The notes below the pieces were generated by a model. It worked only from the letters and a program-made list of their open reading frames with translations, was not told the origin of the DNA and did not search any database. From the NCBI GenBank assembly GCA_027972325.1, contig JAPMOS010000067.1:140671-204670 (forward strand): a DNA stretch of 64,000 nucleotides. The letters run 5' to 3'. The DNA is from Paratrimastix pyriformis. Its lineage: Eukaryota > Preaxostyla > Paratrimastigidae. Position numbers and translations under genes: made by a program. Each line of letters begins with the position of its first letter. The stretch's first letter is position 1. Shown here in pieces: positions 31,420 through 43,100 of the stretch.

Positions 31420-33817
31420 TCACGGGCTGTGGGCGGGGGCGTGGAGGCCCCAGGTGGCGGGCCCGGCGGGCAGGGGCAGCGAGAGCGGTGCGGGGGCCGG
31501 GGCGGCGGGGCGTGCGAGGACGGGCATCGAGAGGGGCGGGGCCCGCAGCCCGTCGTACTCGCTGCCGCTGCCGCTCCGGCTGCCCTCCGCGTGCGAGCGG
31601 GAATGCGAGTGCGAATGCGAGTGCGAATGCGGGTGGTGATGGTGGTGGTGGTGGTGCGAACGGTGGTGGTGCCCGGCCGAGGGGTCGAGTGCCCCTGGGG
31701 AGGCGACCGGGGCGGGGAGGCCAGTGGGCCCCGTCGGTGGGGCGGCCCGGTTGGGGGTGGGGTGGGGGGGCTTGGGGTGGTGGGGGGCCGAGGAGCGGGG
31801 CGCGGCGGCGTCGGGGGCCGCTGGGCGCCCGGCCGGGGCGGCGAGGGATGGCGGGATGGGCGATGCCCCCAGGTGGCTGCTGCTGTACATGGGGGGCAGC
31901 CAGGGCGAGGCCAAGGGGGGCGGCGGGGGCGAGTCCCCGTCCGAGGGGGAGGGCGACCCCGATGGGGAGCCCGAGGGCGCGAGGGAGGGGTACGAGGGGT
32001 AGGCCGCCGGGTAGGCCGCCGGGTAGGCCGCCGGGTAGGCCGCCGGGTAGGCGGGGGCGGAGACCCCCAGGGGCCGCTCGGCCCGGGGGGTGGCCGGCCG
32101 GGGGTGAGGCTGCTGGGCGCCGAGGGGCGGCTCGGCCGGGGGCAGCGAGAGGCCGGCCGGGGGCTGGTGGCGGCGGCGGTGGTGCCAGTCGGCACGCGGC
32201 GGAGGCTCAGCGGGGGCGCCGCCGGGCCGGGCGTACCAGGGCGGGGCGGCCTCGTCCAAGGGGGGCGGCCCGGCGCCCGGCTGGGTGGCGGCCAGGGGCA
32301 GCAGCAGGGGGTCCGTCTCCAGGGGGGCCCGCTCGGGCGGCTGGGGCGGGTAGGCCAGCTGGTCCTGGGCGCCCCCGTTGATGCTGGCCCCCCCGCCCGC
32401 AGGCTCCACCAGGCCGGCCGGCAGGTAGTGCGGCCCGTGGGCGGGCGAGACTCCCCCCCCGGAGGATGCCAAGGCGGCGGGCGGGGGTGCGGGGTGCGGG
32501 GCGGCCGCGGGTGCGGGGCCCATGCAGAAGAGGACCACGCAGACGGGCAGCCACTCGGTGAGGGCCGCCAGCAGGCAGGCGAAGAGGTGGCACTCGAGGG
32601 CCAGCGTGTCCAGCCGGTAGGCCACCAGCCCCCCCATGGCCGCCACACCGTACAGGCCCCGCAGCAGGGCACAGGCCGAGACGACCCCAACCAGCAGCGC
32701 GCTCTGCCCGCGGGGGTGGGGATGGAGGTGTGGAGGCCCGATCAGATCGGATCGGATCGGATCGGATCGGATCGGATCGGATCGGGGTGGAGATGGAGGG
32801 GTGGGAGGGGAGGGGAGGGATGGGTCAGGGAGGCACCTGGGGGCGGGGGGACGCAGACCCTCGCATCGACCCGGCCCAGCTCGCGGCGCAGGCGCCAATA
32901 CCAGTAGAGCAGCGCGCAGCCCACGAAGAGCATCATGGCCTGCAGCAGCAGCCAGCGCGGCCGGGAACCGGGAACCGGGGGGGCAGGAAGAAGGAAGGGC
33001 GATGATGACGATGCCCGAGGGGAGCGGAGGGGAGGGGAGCGGGGGGAGGGGAGCGGGGAGGGGAGCGGAGGGGAGGGAGGGAGGGATGGGAGGGATGGGA
33101 GGGGAGCGGGGAGGGAGCGGAGGGGAGGGGAGCGGAGGGAGGGGGGATGATGGGCATGCCGACAGACCCCATCGGGGCCCAGGGTCCACGTCAGAAAGAC
33201 GGTCCGCCAGTGGAGGCGCGGGTCGGCGCACGAGCCCTGTGTCTGGGCCCGCTCCAGCATGACGGCCGTCCAGATGGTCTGCCCGTAGGAGAGCCCCAGG
33301 AAGAGGGCCCCGCTGGCCGAGAAGACGCGCAGCCCCCGGAGCGGCCGATCGGCGGCCAGCTCGGCCACGATGAGCAGGATGGCCAGGTAGATGCCCACCG
33401 AGACCAGCGAGGCCACCCCCGTGCCCAGGGTCACGGGCAGCGGGTAGGCCCCCTCGTAGAAGTACTGCACCACCAGGGCCGCCAGACGCACTGCGCGGGT
33501 TGGAACGGGAGGTGGAGACGCCAGGGGTGGATGAGGCGTGTGTGGGTGCGGAGATCATTCTCAGGATCAGCGGACGGACAGGAAACGGCACCACAGAGAA
33601 ACAGAAAGAAGTACATTCGCACGGTCCACATTTGCGTGGACATGGTTTTGCCTGCGGAGTGGCGTCTCCGCGACAAAATTGCAGAATGCAGGAACAACAC
33701 ACACGCCCAAACCGCGGGGATGGTAAAGGCGCCAGCCGCGATGAGGAGAATGTAACGTTGCGAAGCATCGCAGGCATTCGACCAATTAAGCTGAGTCAAT
33801 GACAATAAATGGAGCAT
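31420..33817 (-). CDS. Seven-TM protein of THH1/TOM1/TOM3 type with long Pro/His-rich tail
   Basis: Minus strand, start ATG at 33817. Hydrophobic segments in order: YILLIAAGAFTIPAVWACVL, VRMYFFLFLCGAV, then after a GTCCGTCCG intron VASLVSVGIYLAILLIVAEL and GALFLGLSYGQTIWTAVML. AMMLFVGCALLYWYWRL, SALLVGVVSACALLRGLYGV and CHLFACLLAALTEWLPVCVV complete the set. The last two resemble the ending of TOM1/TOM3 proteins (LDxLxxxxxNxxYYLLVEIxPSxLVLF). TOM1/3 proteins are tonoplast-type 7-TM proteins. The long cytosolic tail (32590-31420) is proline-rich, has five YPAA repeats and a His/Ser-rich stretch, and ends WGLHAPAHSP. Poly-G and GGGGAGCGG runs on the plus strand (33000-33150) lie in an intron. 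Family call is moderate; GPR137-like proteins share the fold. Confidence 0.62.
32738..32787. repeat. ATCGG pentanucleotide repeat
   Basis: About nine copies of GATCG/GGATC units in an intron of the 7-TM gene. Confidence 0.9.
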
Positions 33818-33952
33818 AGCCGGCTCGAAACGGGTCACAAGAGGCGCACCGCCTCACAGAAACCAAACAGCTCGGTTTGCCGAACAGTCGAGAAAACCTC
33901 AAAGGCTCTACCGGCTAAGCGCCCAGTCATTTTTTCTCTCTTTCTCTTCATC
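33818..33952. promoter_or_regulatory. Divergent promoter region, 7-TM gene (-) / ankyrin-sirtuin gene (+)
   Basis: 135 bp lies between the two start codons. It is AT-richer than both gene bodies and ends in a TTTTTTCTCTCTTTCTCTTC pyrimidine run just before the plus-strand ATG. No further element is recognised. Confidence 0.45.
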
Positions 33953-36900
33953 ATGCTGAGCTGGTTGACAGGCCGTAATAAGACCCCCTCCCGGTATGAC
34001 CCAGTCCGCCTACGGCGGCTTCTGCAGGCCGCCGCCCAAGGCGATTTGGCGGGTTTCAAAAAACTCTATTCGGGGTACCCCGAGGACTTCTTCTTTGCCG
34101 ATGAGAAGCTCGCCGATGGGGCCAACGTGCTGCTGCTTTGCCTATCTTCCACCAGCCCGGACCTCGCGGCCTTCGGGCTGGCCTGCCTGGCCAAGGCTCC
34201 CGGCCAGCCCCTGCAGTACGCTCCGACCGGCGCCCAGCCGCCTCCCACCGCCGCCACGGCGGCTCCCGCCCCGGCGGCCGCATCGGATCCGCTGGTGGAG
34301 ATGGGCTCGACCCTGGCCCTGCCTGCCAGCCCCGAGCGGAGCCGGCTGGAGGCGCTCTACAAGGCCGCCCTGCGGGCCGCCCACCCCCCGGCCGCCGCGA
34401 CGGCCCTGCCGACCGTGGTGCCCACCCTGGATAGCTACCTGCCCTCGCTGGTGGACCAGCAGGGGGCCACCTGCCTCCACCGGGCGGCCGCGCGGGGGGA
34501 CGGGGCCTGCACCGAGCTGATGGGGCAGCTGGAGGCCCACCTGGGGCCCGCCGCCCGGGCGCTGCTCGCCAACCGGCCCACGGCCCTCGAGGGGTGGACA
34601 CCCTTCCACGCGGCCGCGGCCCGGGGCCACACGGGCGCCCTCAGGCGGCTCCTCGAGTGGGGCGCCCAGCCCGATGCCCCAGGTCCGCCACACCCGCCGC
34701 CCCAACCCAACCCGCCGGTACCCCTTCGCTGCCGAACCTGAGCTGGCGAGGGCGGGCGCGCCTGGTGGGGTGCGCGCCCCCTGCCCCCCCCAGGCAAGCA
34801 CGGTCGTACGGCCCCTGCAGATCGGCAGCTCTCGTGTTCGGCCTCTCTCCTCACCTTGCACCTGCCCCCGCCCCTGCCCCTGCCCGTCCCTGTTCCCAGG
34901 CAAGCAGGGCCACACGGCGCTGCAGATCGGCAGCTGCAACGGCCACGAGGCCGTGGTGGAGCTGCTCCTCGGCCTGGGCGCGCCAGCCGGCCCCTCGGGC
35001 ACCTCGGGCGCAGAGGCCGCTGGGCCCCCGGCTGTCGGCGGGACGGGTCCCCTCGACCTGGCCGCTCACGACGGGGGCTCCCTCAGGACGGGCCTCTTCC
35101 TGGCAGGTCCGGCTGCCCCGCCCCGCCCCGCCCCGCCCGTTCCTCGGATCCCACCGCTGCGGCCTCGGGGGTGGCCACCACCACCACCACCACCACCACC
35201 ACCACCACCACCACCACCACCACCACCACCACTCGGGTCGTCATCTCACCCTTGTCATCGCCTCCGATTCGATGAATCCGCCCCTTCGCTCTCCCGTCCG
35301 CCCCACATCCCACGCCCCGCACCCAGCCATGAACGGGCACGGCGGCATTGTGGGCCGGCTGCTGGGCTGCCCGGCCAGCCACCCGGGGCGGGTGGGGCTG
35401 CTTGAGCGGGCCGACGTGAGCGGGTACACGCCCCTCCACGCGGCCTGCCTGGGTGGCCACCCGGCCATCGTGGAGGCCCTGCTGGCGGCCGGGGCGGACA
35501 TCAACCGCCAGGCCCGCGACCACGAGGTCGCCGCCACCCAACCACCTGCTCCCGCCCCGCCCCGCCCCGCCCCGCCACGCCATGCCCCGGCATGCCGTCC
35601 GTGATGTCCTGCGCTGTTGCCTGTCCACATCCCGCCATGCGGCCCTTGGCAGTGCTGCCCGCCACGGCAGCTGGGGGAGGAGGGGGGGAGGAGGGAGGAT
35701 GGGGATCGGGGCCACCCGGCGCTGCCTGCTGACGTCCATCTCTGTGGTGGGGCCGCAGACGCCGCTGCACGTTGCCATGCGGCGCAACAGCGGCCCCGTG
35801 GTGGCGGCCCTGGCCCGGTGGCGCCCACCAGCCCCGATGGCCGGCCCCGCCCCCCAGCTGGACGTCGCCATCCGAAACACATTCGGGTCTGCCGCCCCCC
35901 GCTGCTCCATCCCCCCGCTCGTCCCGAGGCGCCTGAATCTGCCCCGCGCCCCCATGCCCATCCCCCGCTCGTGCCTCCCCCCGTGCCCCCATGTGGCCTG
36001 TGGCCTATGCTGATACCTCTCTTCTCGTCTCGTCTCGTCTCGTCTCGTCTCGTCTCGTCTCGTCTCGTCTCGTCTCGTCTCGTCTCGTCTCGTCTCGTCT
36101 CGTCTCGTCTCGTCTCGTCTCGTCTCGTCTCGTCTCGGCTCGTCTCGTCTCGTCTCGGCTCGGCTCGGCTCGTCTCAGGTCGACCGTGCTGCACGAGGGC
36201 AGCCGGCGGGCCTCGGTGGAGGCGCTGGAGGCGCTGCGGGACAACGTGCCCGACCGGTCCCGCCTCGGTCCGCCTGCCGCCTCGAACCAGCCACCCAAAC
36301 GCCCCCTCTCCCCCTTCCCCCCCCAAGCCGTACGCCCTGCCTCCTCCACCTCCCCGACAATGACCGCCCCTTGACTCTCGCCTGGTACGTGGGATGGTGC
36401 GTGCGGCGGCTGGTGGTGTGTGGGGGCAGGCGGGCTGCTGTGGCAGCGGGACAACGACGGGCTAACGCCCCTCCACGAGGTGGGCCACGCCTTCCACGAC
36501 CCAAAGGTGCCCCCCGAGCGGGCCCTGGCCACACTCCGCCTGCTGCTCGACCTGGCCCGCGCCACGGCAGCCGCAGCAGCCGCCCAGCCCACCGGCGCCG
36601 AGGGCGCAAAGGCTGAGGCTGAGGCAGAGGACGGGGACGGCACCGAGGACCCCGTGACGAGCTTCGTGGAGTGGGTCCGGGGCCGCGACTACGGCGACGG
36701 GACGGGGCTGCACTACCTGGGCTGCACCGTGGCCACCGAGGGCGACCAGGGGCCCCCCGCGGGCCCCCGGCTGGCGGGGCTGCTGCAGGCGGCGGGGCTG
36801 CTGCTCGAGGCGGGCGCCGACCCGCTGGCCGCCAACGCCCAGGGCTGGACGCCCCTGCACTACTGCACCCAGCCCAGGCTGGCCCCCGACCCGGCGGCCT

Positions 36901-38781
36901 TCTTTGCGGCCATCGACGCCCCCGCGCCCCCACAGGTCCGCTGCCCTCTCGCTCCGCACGGCCCCAAATCCAGCTGGCCCGTGAGCTGGCTGGCCGAGTT
37001 GGGCACACTCGTTGATCCGCTCCGCGTCCGGACACCCACCCCACGCACGGCGCTGGGGCTTTGGGTAGGCCCTGCAGGATGGCCCCGGAGAGCCCGAGCC
37101 GGCCCACGTGGCCTTCTTCAGGCTGCTCTGGGCCCACGTCCCTGCCGCCCCCGCCGCTGCTGCCCCCGGGGCCACCGCCCCGCCGGCTGGGGCTGCGGCC
37201 GCCAAGGCCGCCGGGCTGGGCTTCGACCCGCACCGGGAGCGCAACCTGGACAACGACACCTACCTGGCCCGGCGGGGGCCCCAGAACCGGATCGCGCCCC
37301 GGCTGCGGTGGGGGCTGCTCGGGGGCGACCTCACCATCCGCGGCATCGCCGCCTACATCGCCAGCCGCACTGCATCCGCCAACCCGCTGCCCGCAGCCGG
37401 CCCTGAGGGGAAGCAGGCGCCCCCGCCCCTGCGGGTGGTCGTCCTGGCCGGGGCAGGTCCGCACACATTCCAGCTGGCACCAGGGGGCACAGGATGGCGC
37501 GGATGGCGGGGGGCACAGGATGGCCACCAGAGCAGGGGGATGAGGCGGCACCACGCGGCCCGGGTTCGAGGGTACGAGGGTTCGAGGGTTCGAGGGTTCG
37601 ATGGTTCGAGGGTACGAGGGTACGAGGGTACGAGGGTGCGAGGGTACGAGGGTACGAGGGTACGAGGGTACGAGGGTCGTCCGCGCCCAGGCAGCCTCCT
37701 CATCCACCCCCCCCCCCCCCCCCTCCCACGCTCCACTCCGGCACCCGCCTCACACCACCCGTGCAGGGATCAGCACTGGTGCGGGCATCCCGGACTTCCG
37801 CTCGCCGGGGACGGGCCTCTACACGGGGGCCACGGTGGGCAGCCGCATCCTGCGGGGCGCCTTCGACGCGGGCTTCCTCGCCCAGCGGCCCGACGTCTTC
37901 GGGGCCGCCGTCCGGCAGCTCTTCCTGCCCCTGGCCCAGGGCCGCTACCCGCCCACCCGGGCGCACCGCTTCCTGGGCCGGCTGGCGGCCCGGGGGCTGC
38001 TGCTGCGGTGCTACTCGCAGAACATCGACGGCCTCGAGCGGCGGGGCGGCGTTCCCGAGGAGCGGCTGGTCGAGTCGCACGGCACCATGACCTCCGCCCG
38101 CTGCACCAACCCCACCTGCCCACGCTCCGCACAGGGGGTCCGTCCGCACAGGCCCCCACGCCCACGCCCACGCCCACGCCCACGCCCACGCCTCGGCACC
38201 CACGCCGCCCGCCTGCCGCTCCCCACCCGAGCCTTGGCCCCCGTCGCCCCCGTCGGGTGCCCGCCCCGCTTTGCCCTGAGAGGTGCTCTCCGTGTGGGGG
38301 CGGTGACTGGACTGGGGGCGGGCGGCAGAGCTTCCGGGGGGCGGACATGGATCGGCACTTCTGGGAGCCCGTGAGCCGGGCCCCCGAGCTGGCCGTCTTC
38401 GAGGCCGAGGTCGAGGCTGCTGCCGCCGCCGCCGCTGCCGAGCCCCCAGCCGCCGCTGCCCCGGCCCCGGCCCCTGCGGAGGGGAGCGCGGCGAAACGGC
38501 GGGGCCACCCGGTCTTTGGGGAGCCAGCCCCGGCCCGGGCCCCCGAGGGCCCCAACCCGCTCGATCTGCTGCTCCGGGGGCGCCCCGGCCCCGATGCGGT
38601 CTACGCCCGGTGCCCCGACTGCGGCCACCCGCTGCGGCCGGACGTGGTCTACTTCGGGGAGCCCCTGCCGACCCGCTTCAACGAGCTCAGCGGGGCCGAC
38701 ATGGCCCAGTGCGACCTGCTCATCGTCGCGGGCACCTCGCTCCTCGTCTACCCCTTCGCGGGCTTGGTCAACCAGGTCCGT

Positions 38782-38819
<38 letters not shown>

Positions 38820-39197
38820 CCCGCTCCATCCCCCGCCTCCACCGTCCCCATCCCATTGGGTGGTGCGGTTTGCGTGGCTGGGGGCAGGTCCCGCTGATGT
38901 GCCCCCGGGTCCTCTTCAACAACACCCCCGCGGGGCCCTTCAAGGGCCTCATGGACAGCACCGCCCGGATGATCACCAGGACCAAAGGTCGCCTTGCTCG
39001 CTCGGGATCCCGGTCGGACTCCTCATCACCCCCCCGTCATCATAGATACCATCACGGCTCCCCAAGGAACCCGCGCCTGGTACGAGCAAAAGCTCGCCGC
39101 CAACGAGGGCGTTTTTCGGGACGTCCTCTCGCTGGGCGACATTGACGAGGGCATCGCCGTGCTGGAACAGTATTTGGGCTGGGCCGATGAGCAATGA
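33953..39197 (+). CDS. Ankyrin-repeat / SIR2 (sirtuin) fusion protein
   Basis: Starts MLSWLTGRNKTPSRYD. The N-terminal half has ankyrin-like units: GATCLHRAAARGDGACTELM, GWTPFHAAAARGHTGALRRL, GHTALQIGSCNGHEAVVELL, GYTPLHAACLGGHPAIVEAL, TPLHVAMRRNSGPVV, DGLTPLHEVGHAF and GWTPLHYCTQPRL. The C-terminal half is a class I-type sirtuin: VVVLAGAG joined to GISTGAGIPDFRSPGTGLYT, then SQNIDGLERRGG, ESHGTMTSARCTNPTC (first zinc pair), YARCPDCGHPLRPDVVYFGE (second pair), GTSLLVYPFAGLVNQ and VLFNNTPAG. The catalytic His (ESHGT) and the GAGIS NAD motif are present. A 110-aa Ala/Glu insertion splits the zinc module. Sirtuins deacylate lysines with NAD+; the ankyrins would supply targeting. Introns hold TCTCG, CAC and GAGGGTAC repeats. 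Confidence 0.88.
35167..35234. repeat. CAC trinucleotide repeat
   Basis: About 22 copies of CAC in an intron of the ankyrin-sirtuin gene; a His run only in a non-coding frame. Confidence 0.9.
36014..36178. repeat. TCTCG pentanucleotide repeat
   Basis: About 32 copies of TCTCG, degenerating to TCGGC at the right end and ending near the splice acceptor before STVLHEGSRRA. A shorter run of the same unit recurs at about 47065-47108 in the next gene. Confidence 0.93.
37565..37678. repeat. 8-bp minisatellite GAGGGTAC / GAGGGTTC
   Basis: About 14 copies in the intron that splits the sirtuin GAG|GIS motif, followed by a poly-C run before the acceptor. Confidence 0.92.
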
Positions 39198-39405
39198 GAA
39201 GGCGATAATAACAGCGCTGTATTTTGTGTTTCAAGAAGAGGGGTCGAAGATAACAATCCGAACCCGCCGTAGAAAACTGGCGAGAGGCCTCGCGTGCAGC
39301 ACACTACAACAAAAAGGTGCCACCGATGAAGCGACGTCAGCGCCCCCCGCCTGCCGCCCACCAAACCACCCCACGACCCCCCACACCCGCCCCCGCCCCC
39401 CTGAT
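39198..39405. other. Convergent 3' spacer
   Basis: About 200 bp lies between the sirtuin stop and the stop of the small minus-strand gene. AT-richer at its left end, with no gene seen. Confidence 0.5.
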
Positions 39406-40040
39406 TCATTCTTCGGGGCCAGTCTGTGAGATGGCACGGCTCCGCGCGGACATCAGGGACATTGTGAGACTCTGGAGGGCCCGCAGTTCTTGCAGAAGAC
39501 TGCCCATCCGTTGCGTCAGAACGTCGGGATCTAAGGAAGAGGGGCGTCGCGAGGTGAAAGAAGAGAGATGGTGTCCAATAGACCGGTCTGGGTTCCAGAG
39601 TCCTGTGCGGCGAGGTCGATGCTGATTGGGGCTTGAGGTGGGGGTGATGGATGAGGAGGCAGAGGAGGCAGTAAAGGAACAACAGGTGGCGGCAATTGTG
39701 CGTGTGAAGATGCTGGAGAAGAATGTGGCTGGGGTGTCTCGGCTCTTGGTGGAGAAGATTCTTTGGTAGATTCTTTGGTAGATTCTTTGCGCACCCGTTT
39801 TTTGCGAGATGTCATCTGGGCGTGGCCAATCGAAAAACGATGGGGCGTCTTTAAACTCCGGCCCCATCTGCTCAACTGCGGATCTCGAGATAGTTCGGTT
39901 ATCGCCAGCTTTGGCGTCTCCCAACCCGAATCCAAGTCAAGGTCTGACTCGTGACACATCTGATGCTCACTCCCACCACCACGTACGGCGCTGTTCCCTT
40001 TTCTGCGTCTCGGCGACTCCCATCCCTCGCGCTTCGACAT
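39406..40040 (-). CDS. 193-aa Ser/Pro-rich protein with C-terminal helix, unknown
   Basis: Two exons, 40040-39584 and 39530-39406, joined in phase by a GTCTATTG donor and a CTTCCTTAG acceptor. The N-terminus is basic (MSKREGWESPRRRKG), the middle has SDLDLDSGWETPKLAITELS and a triplicated KEST motif (RKESTKESTKESS). A proline-rich linker follows, and the C-terminal helix reads LTQRMGSLLQELRALQSLTM. There are no membrane segments. The KEST triplication is an exact 15-bp repeat in DNA. No family is recognised; the C-terminal helix could be a dimerisation or binding element. Confidence 0.55.
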
Positions 40041-40114
40041 GCGCCAATGACCCCTTCCCGACCGTGTGCCCTTGTTGATCGGGACTCTTTTTACGCACGC
40101 ACGCTCGATTAGGC
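40041..40114. promoter_or_regulatory. 74-bp divergent promoter
   Basis: Lies between the ATG of the 193-aa protein (-) and that of the ankyrin-RING gene (+). No motif is recognised. Confidence 0.4.
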
Positions 40115-43100
40115 ATGACGACGCTTTTTGCCCTCGTCGGAGCTCCCAACCCCGACGCAGATGCCATCAACACATTTATCGCAGCGCACCCGAATTGCCT
40201 ACAGGAGAGGCATCCCCTCGATGGGTCGACTGCTATCTTCCACTGTGTCACCAAGGAGTCACTCGAACAGCTCATCGAGAAAGGTGCAGACGTCAACACC
40301 AAACGGAATGATGGCGTGACCCCGATGATCTACTTCATCCAACAGACCAATGTGAAGAAGGATTTCCATGAGGTACTTCTTGCCAAAGGCGCAGATCCCA
40401 ATCTGAAGAGCCATGTCTGGCTGGCACAATTCAGACTACTCACCCCCAGGCTCGCACCGCCTTTCTAGGATGGGTACACGCCCCTCCACCACGCGGCCCT
40501 CATGGGCCGGCGCGACGCCGTGGAGCTTCTGCTCACGAAGGGGGCCGACATGACCGCCACCACCAACGTCCGTCGCGCCGACCCCGGAGCGGGCGCCTCA
40601 CCAAGCGCACCTCGCCTCCCCCCCCTCCCCCCTCCCCTTCGCTCCCCCAGGACGGCAGCTCTCCCCTGTTGCTCAGCTGCTCGGCTGGCCACAAGGACGT
40701 CGTGGCGCTGCTCCTCAAGAAGGGGGCTGACCCGAAGACCCCAAAGAATGTCTGTCGTCCAGCAAGCTGGAGCGAGGGGGGAGCGGGGGGGAGCGAGGGA
40801 GGGGGGGGGGGGGCGATAAGTCTGGGATTCTGGGTCGCCCTGCCTCCACTGTTCGAGCCTGGGCCGCCTTTCATCGCCCCATTTCCGCACGGGTCGTCCG
40901 CCCTCTCCCCCGGCCCCCATCAGGACGGGGCCTCGCCGCTCCATGTGGCGGCCGTGGCGGGCCGGCGGGAGGTTGTCGAGCAGCTGCTGGCCCGGGGGGT
41001 GGATGTGGCCCAGCGCACCAACAACGGGGCCACGGCCCTCCACTACGCGTCCGTGGGGTCGCACCGGGAGGTGTGCGAGGTGCTGCTGCGCCAGGGCGAG
41101 GCCGACCCCAAGGCGCTGATGGTCGACGGCCGCACGCCCCTCCACGCTGCCGCCGCGGGCGACCGGCGGGACGTGATCGAGCTCCTCTGCGCGGCCCGGG
41201 GCGCCGACCAGCTGCTCAACGTGCGCAGCCACGGGGGCGCGACGGCCCTCTTCGTGGCGGCGGGGGCGGGCCGGACGGAGGTCGTCCAGGCGCTGCTCTC
41301 CCGGGGCAGCGACGTGGCCATGGCCACCTGCGACGGGAAGACCCCCCTCATGGCGGCCGCGGTGGCCGGCCAGAAGGAGGTCGTCGAGGTGCTGCTGGCC
41401 CACGAGCCCGAGCGGCACCTGAACGCCCGCGCCATGGACGGCTCCACCGCCATGCACCTGGCCCTGGCCGCGGCCACGCCCCAGGTGCGGCCCATCGTCG
41501 AGGCCATGCTGCTCCGGGGCGCCGAGACCCGCAGCCGCGACAAAGACGGCCGCACCGTGCTGCACATCGCCGTGGCGGCCCCCGGCTGCGGGCGCGACCT
41601 GACCGAGCTGCTCCTCTCCAGGGGCGTCGACGTCAACGCCCGCTCCAACGTCCGTCCGACACGCCCCACAGCCACACGCCCCCCAGTCATGCCCCCAGCC
41701 AGACCCGAAGAGCCAGTCGGTCAAGGGCACGCTCAGGGAAATCTACCCTCCGTCGGCGGCCGGTCGGTCTCACCACGCCTCCTTCCCCCCTTCCGCCCTC
41801 CTGGCCCCTTGTGCACCACCCCGGGTGCCCGAACAGGACGGCACCACCCCGCTGCAGATTGCATGCGAGCTGGGCCAGCGGGAGACGGTCGAGCTGCTGC
41901 TGAACAAGGGGGCCGACCCCAAGCTGGTCGACAAGGAGGGCCGCTCGGCCCTGCACTGCGCCGCCGCCGCCAACCCGGCCGTCAGCAACGTCATCGTGGA
42001 GCTGCTCCTGGGCAAGGGCGCCGACCCCAACGCTCACACCCTGGTCCGCCAGGCCGGGCCTTTCGCCTTCCTGTGTGCGCGATCACCTGAGGAGCCGAGA
42101 GCTTCCCCCGCCTTGCCTCTGAGCCCGCCTTGTCACTGACCCGCCGCCTTGCCTGGCCATGCCGCACGGGCTGCCTGGGCTTGGGCAGGATGGCCGGAGC
42201 CCTCTCCACGAGGCCGCCCAGAAGGACGGCGCGGCCGCCATCGAGATCCTCCTCCGCCGGGGCGCCGATGCCCGCGCCCGCACCCAGGTCCGCGGCCCCG
42301 AACAGCCAAGCCGGCCGTGGGCGGCCCAGGTGGGATGAGGCGGGCAGCCTGGGATGGGACGGGCAGCCTGAGATCTGGGATGACGGGCAGCCTGAGATCT
42401 GGGATGGGACGGGCAGCCTGGGATGGGACGACGGGCAGCCTGGGATGGGACAGCCTGGGATGGGACGACGGGCAGCCTGGGATGGGACGACGGGCAGCCT
42501 GGGATGGGACGACGGGCAGCCTGGGATGGAGATGGGACGGGCAGTCGGGACTGGGAATGAGGCCTGCCTCACCTCTGCCCACCCCACCCCCACCGCCCCT
42601 GCAGGACGGCTCGACGGCGCTGCACGTTGCTGCCAGCCGGGGCTGCCGGGCCGCGACGGAGATGCTCATCCAGGGCTCGACGGCCGTCCTCGATGAGGGC
42701 GGCTCGGCCCTCGAGGCGGCCATCGCCACCTCGCACTTCCTCCTCTCGGCCATCACAAACGTCCGTCCCGCACCCCGTCCCGTCCCGTCCCGCACCCTGC
42801 TGCTTGTGAGATGATGCGCCCCTCCGTTGCTCACGCCACACACCCCTGACCGGCTCCCTCTGGGCGCGCAGGATGGCTCGACGGCCCTGCATCTGGCAGC
42901 CCGCCAGCGGCAGGGGGCGGTGGTGCAGGCCCTGCTCAACCGCGGGGGCAGCGATCTGATGACCCGCAATATCGTCTGTGGCACGGGGTCGGGTGGTCGG
43001 GGTGGTCGGGGTGGTCGGGGTGGTCGGGGTGGTCGGGGTGGTCGGGGTGGTCGGGGTGGTCGGGGTGGTCGGGGGTGGTCGGGGGAGGTTCGGGGACGAT

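Noticed and set aside
34842-36374. Arg/Val/Ser- and Asp/Glu/Thr/Arg-rich frames around the TCTCG array
   Set aside because: Pentamer repeat translation with no exon continuity. Ankyrin exons on the plus strand account for coding.
33953-39197. Bacterial origin for the sirtuin
   Set aside because: It is spliced, fused to ankyrins, and has the same donor sites and composition as its neighbours.
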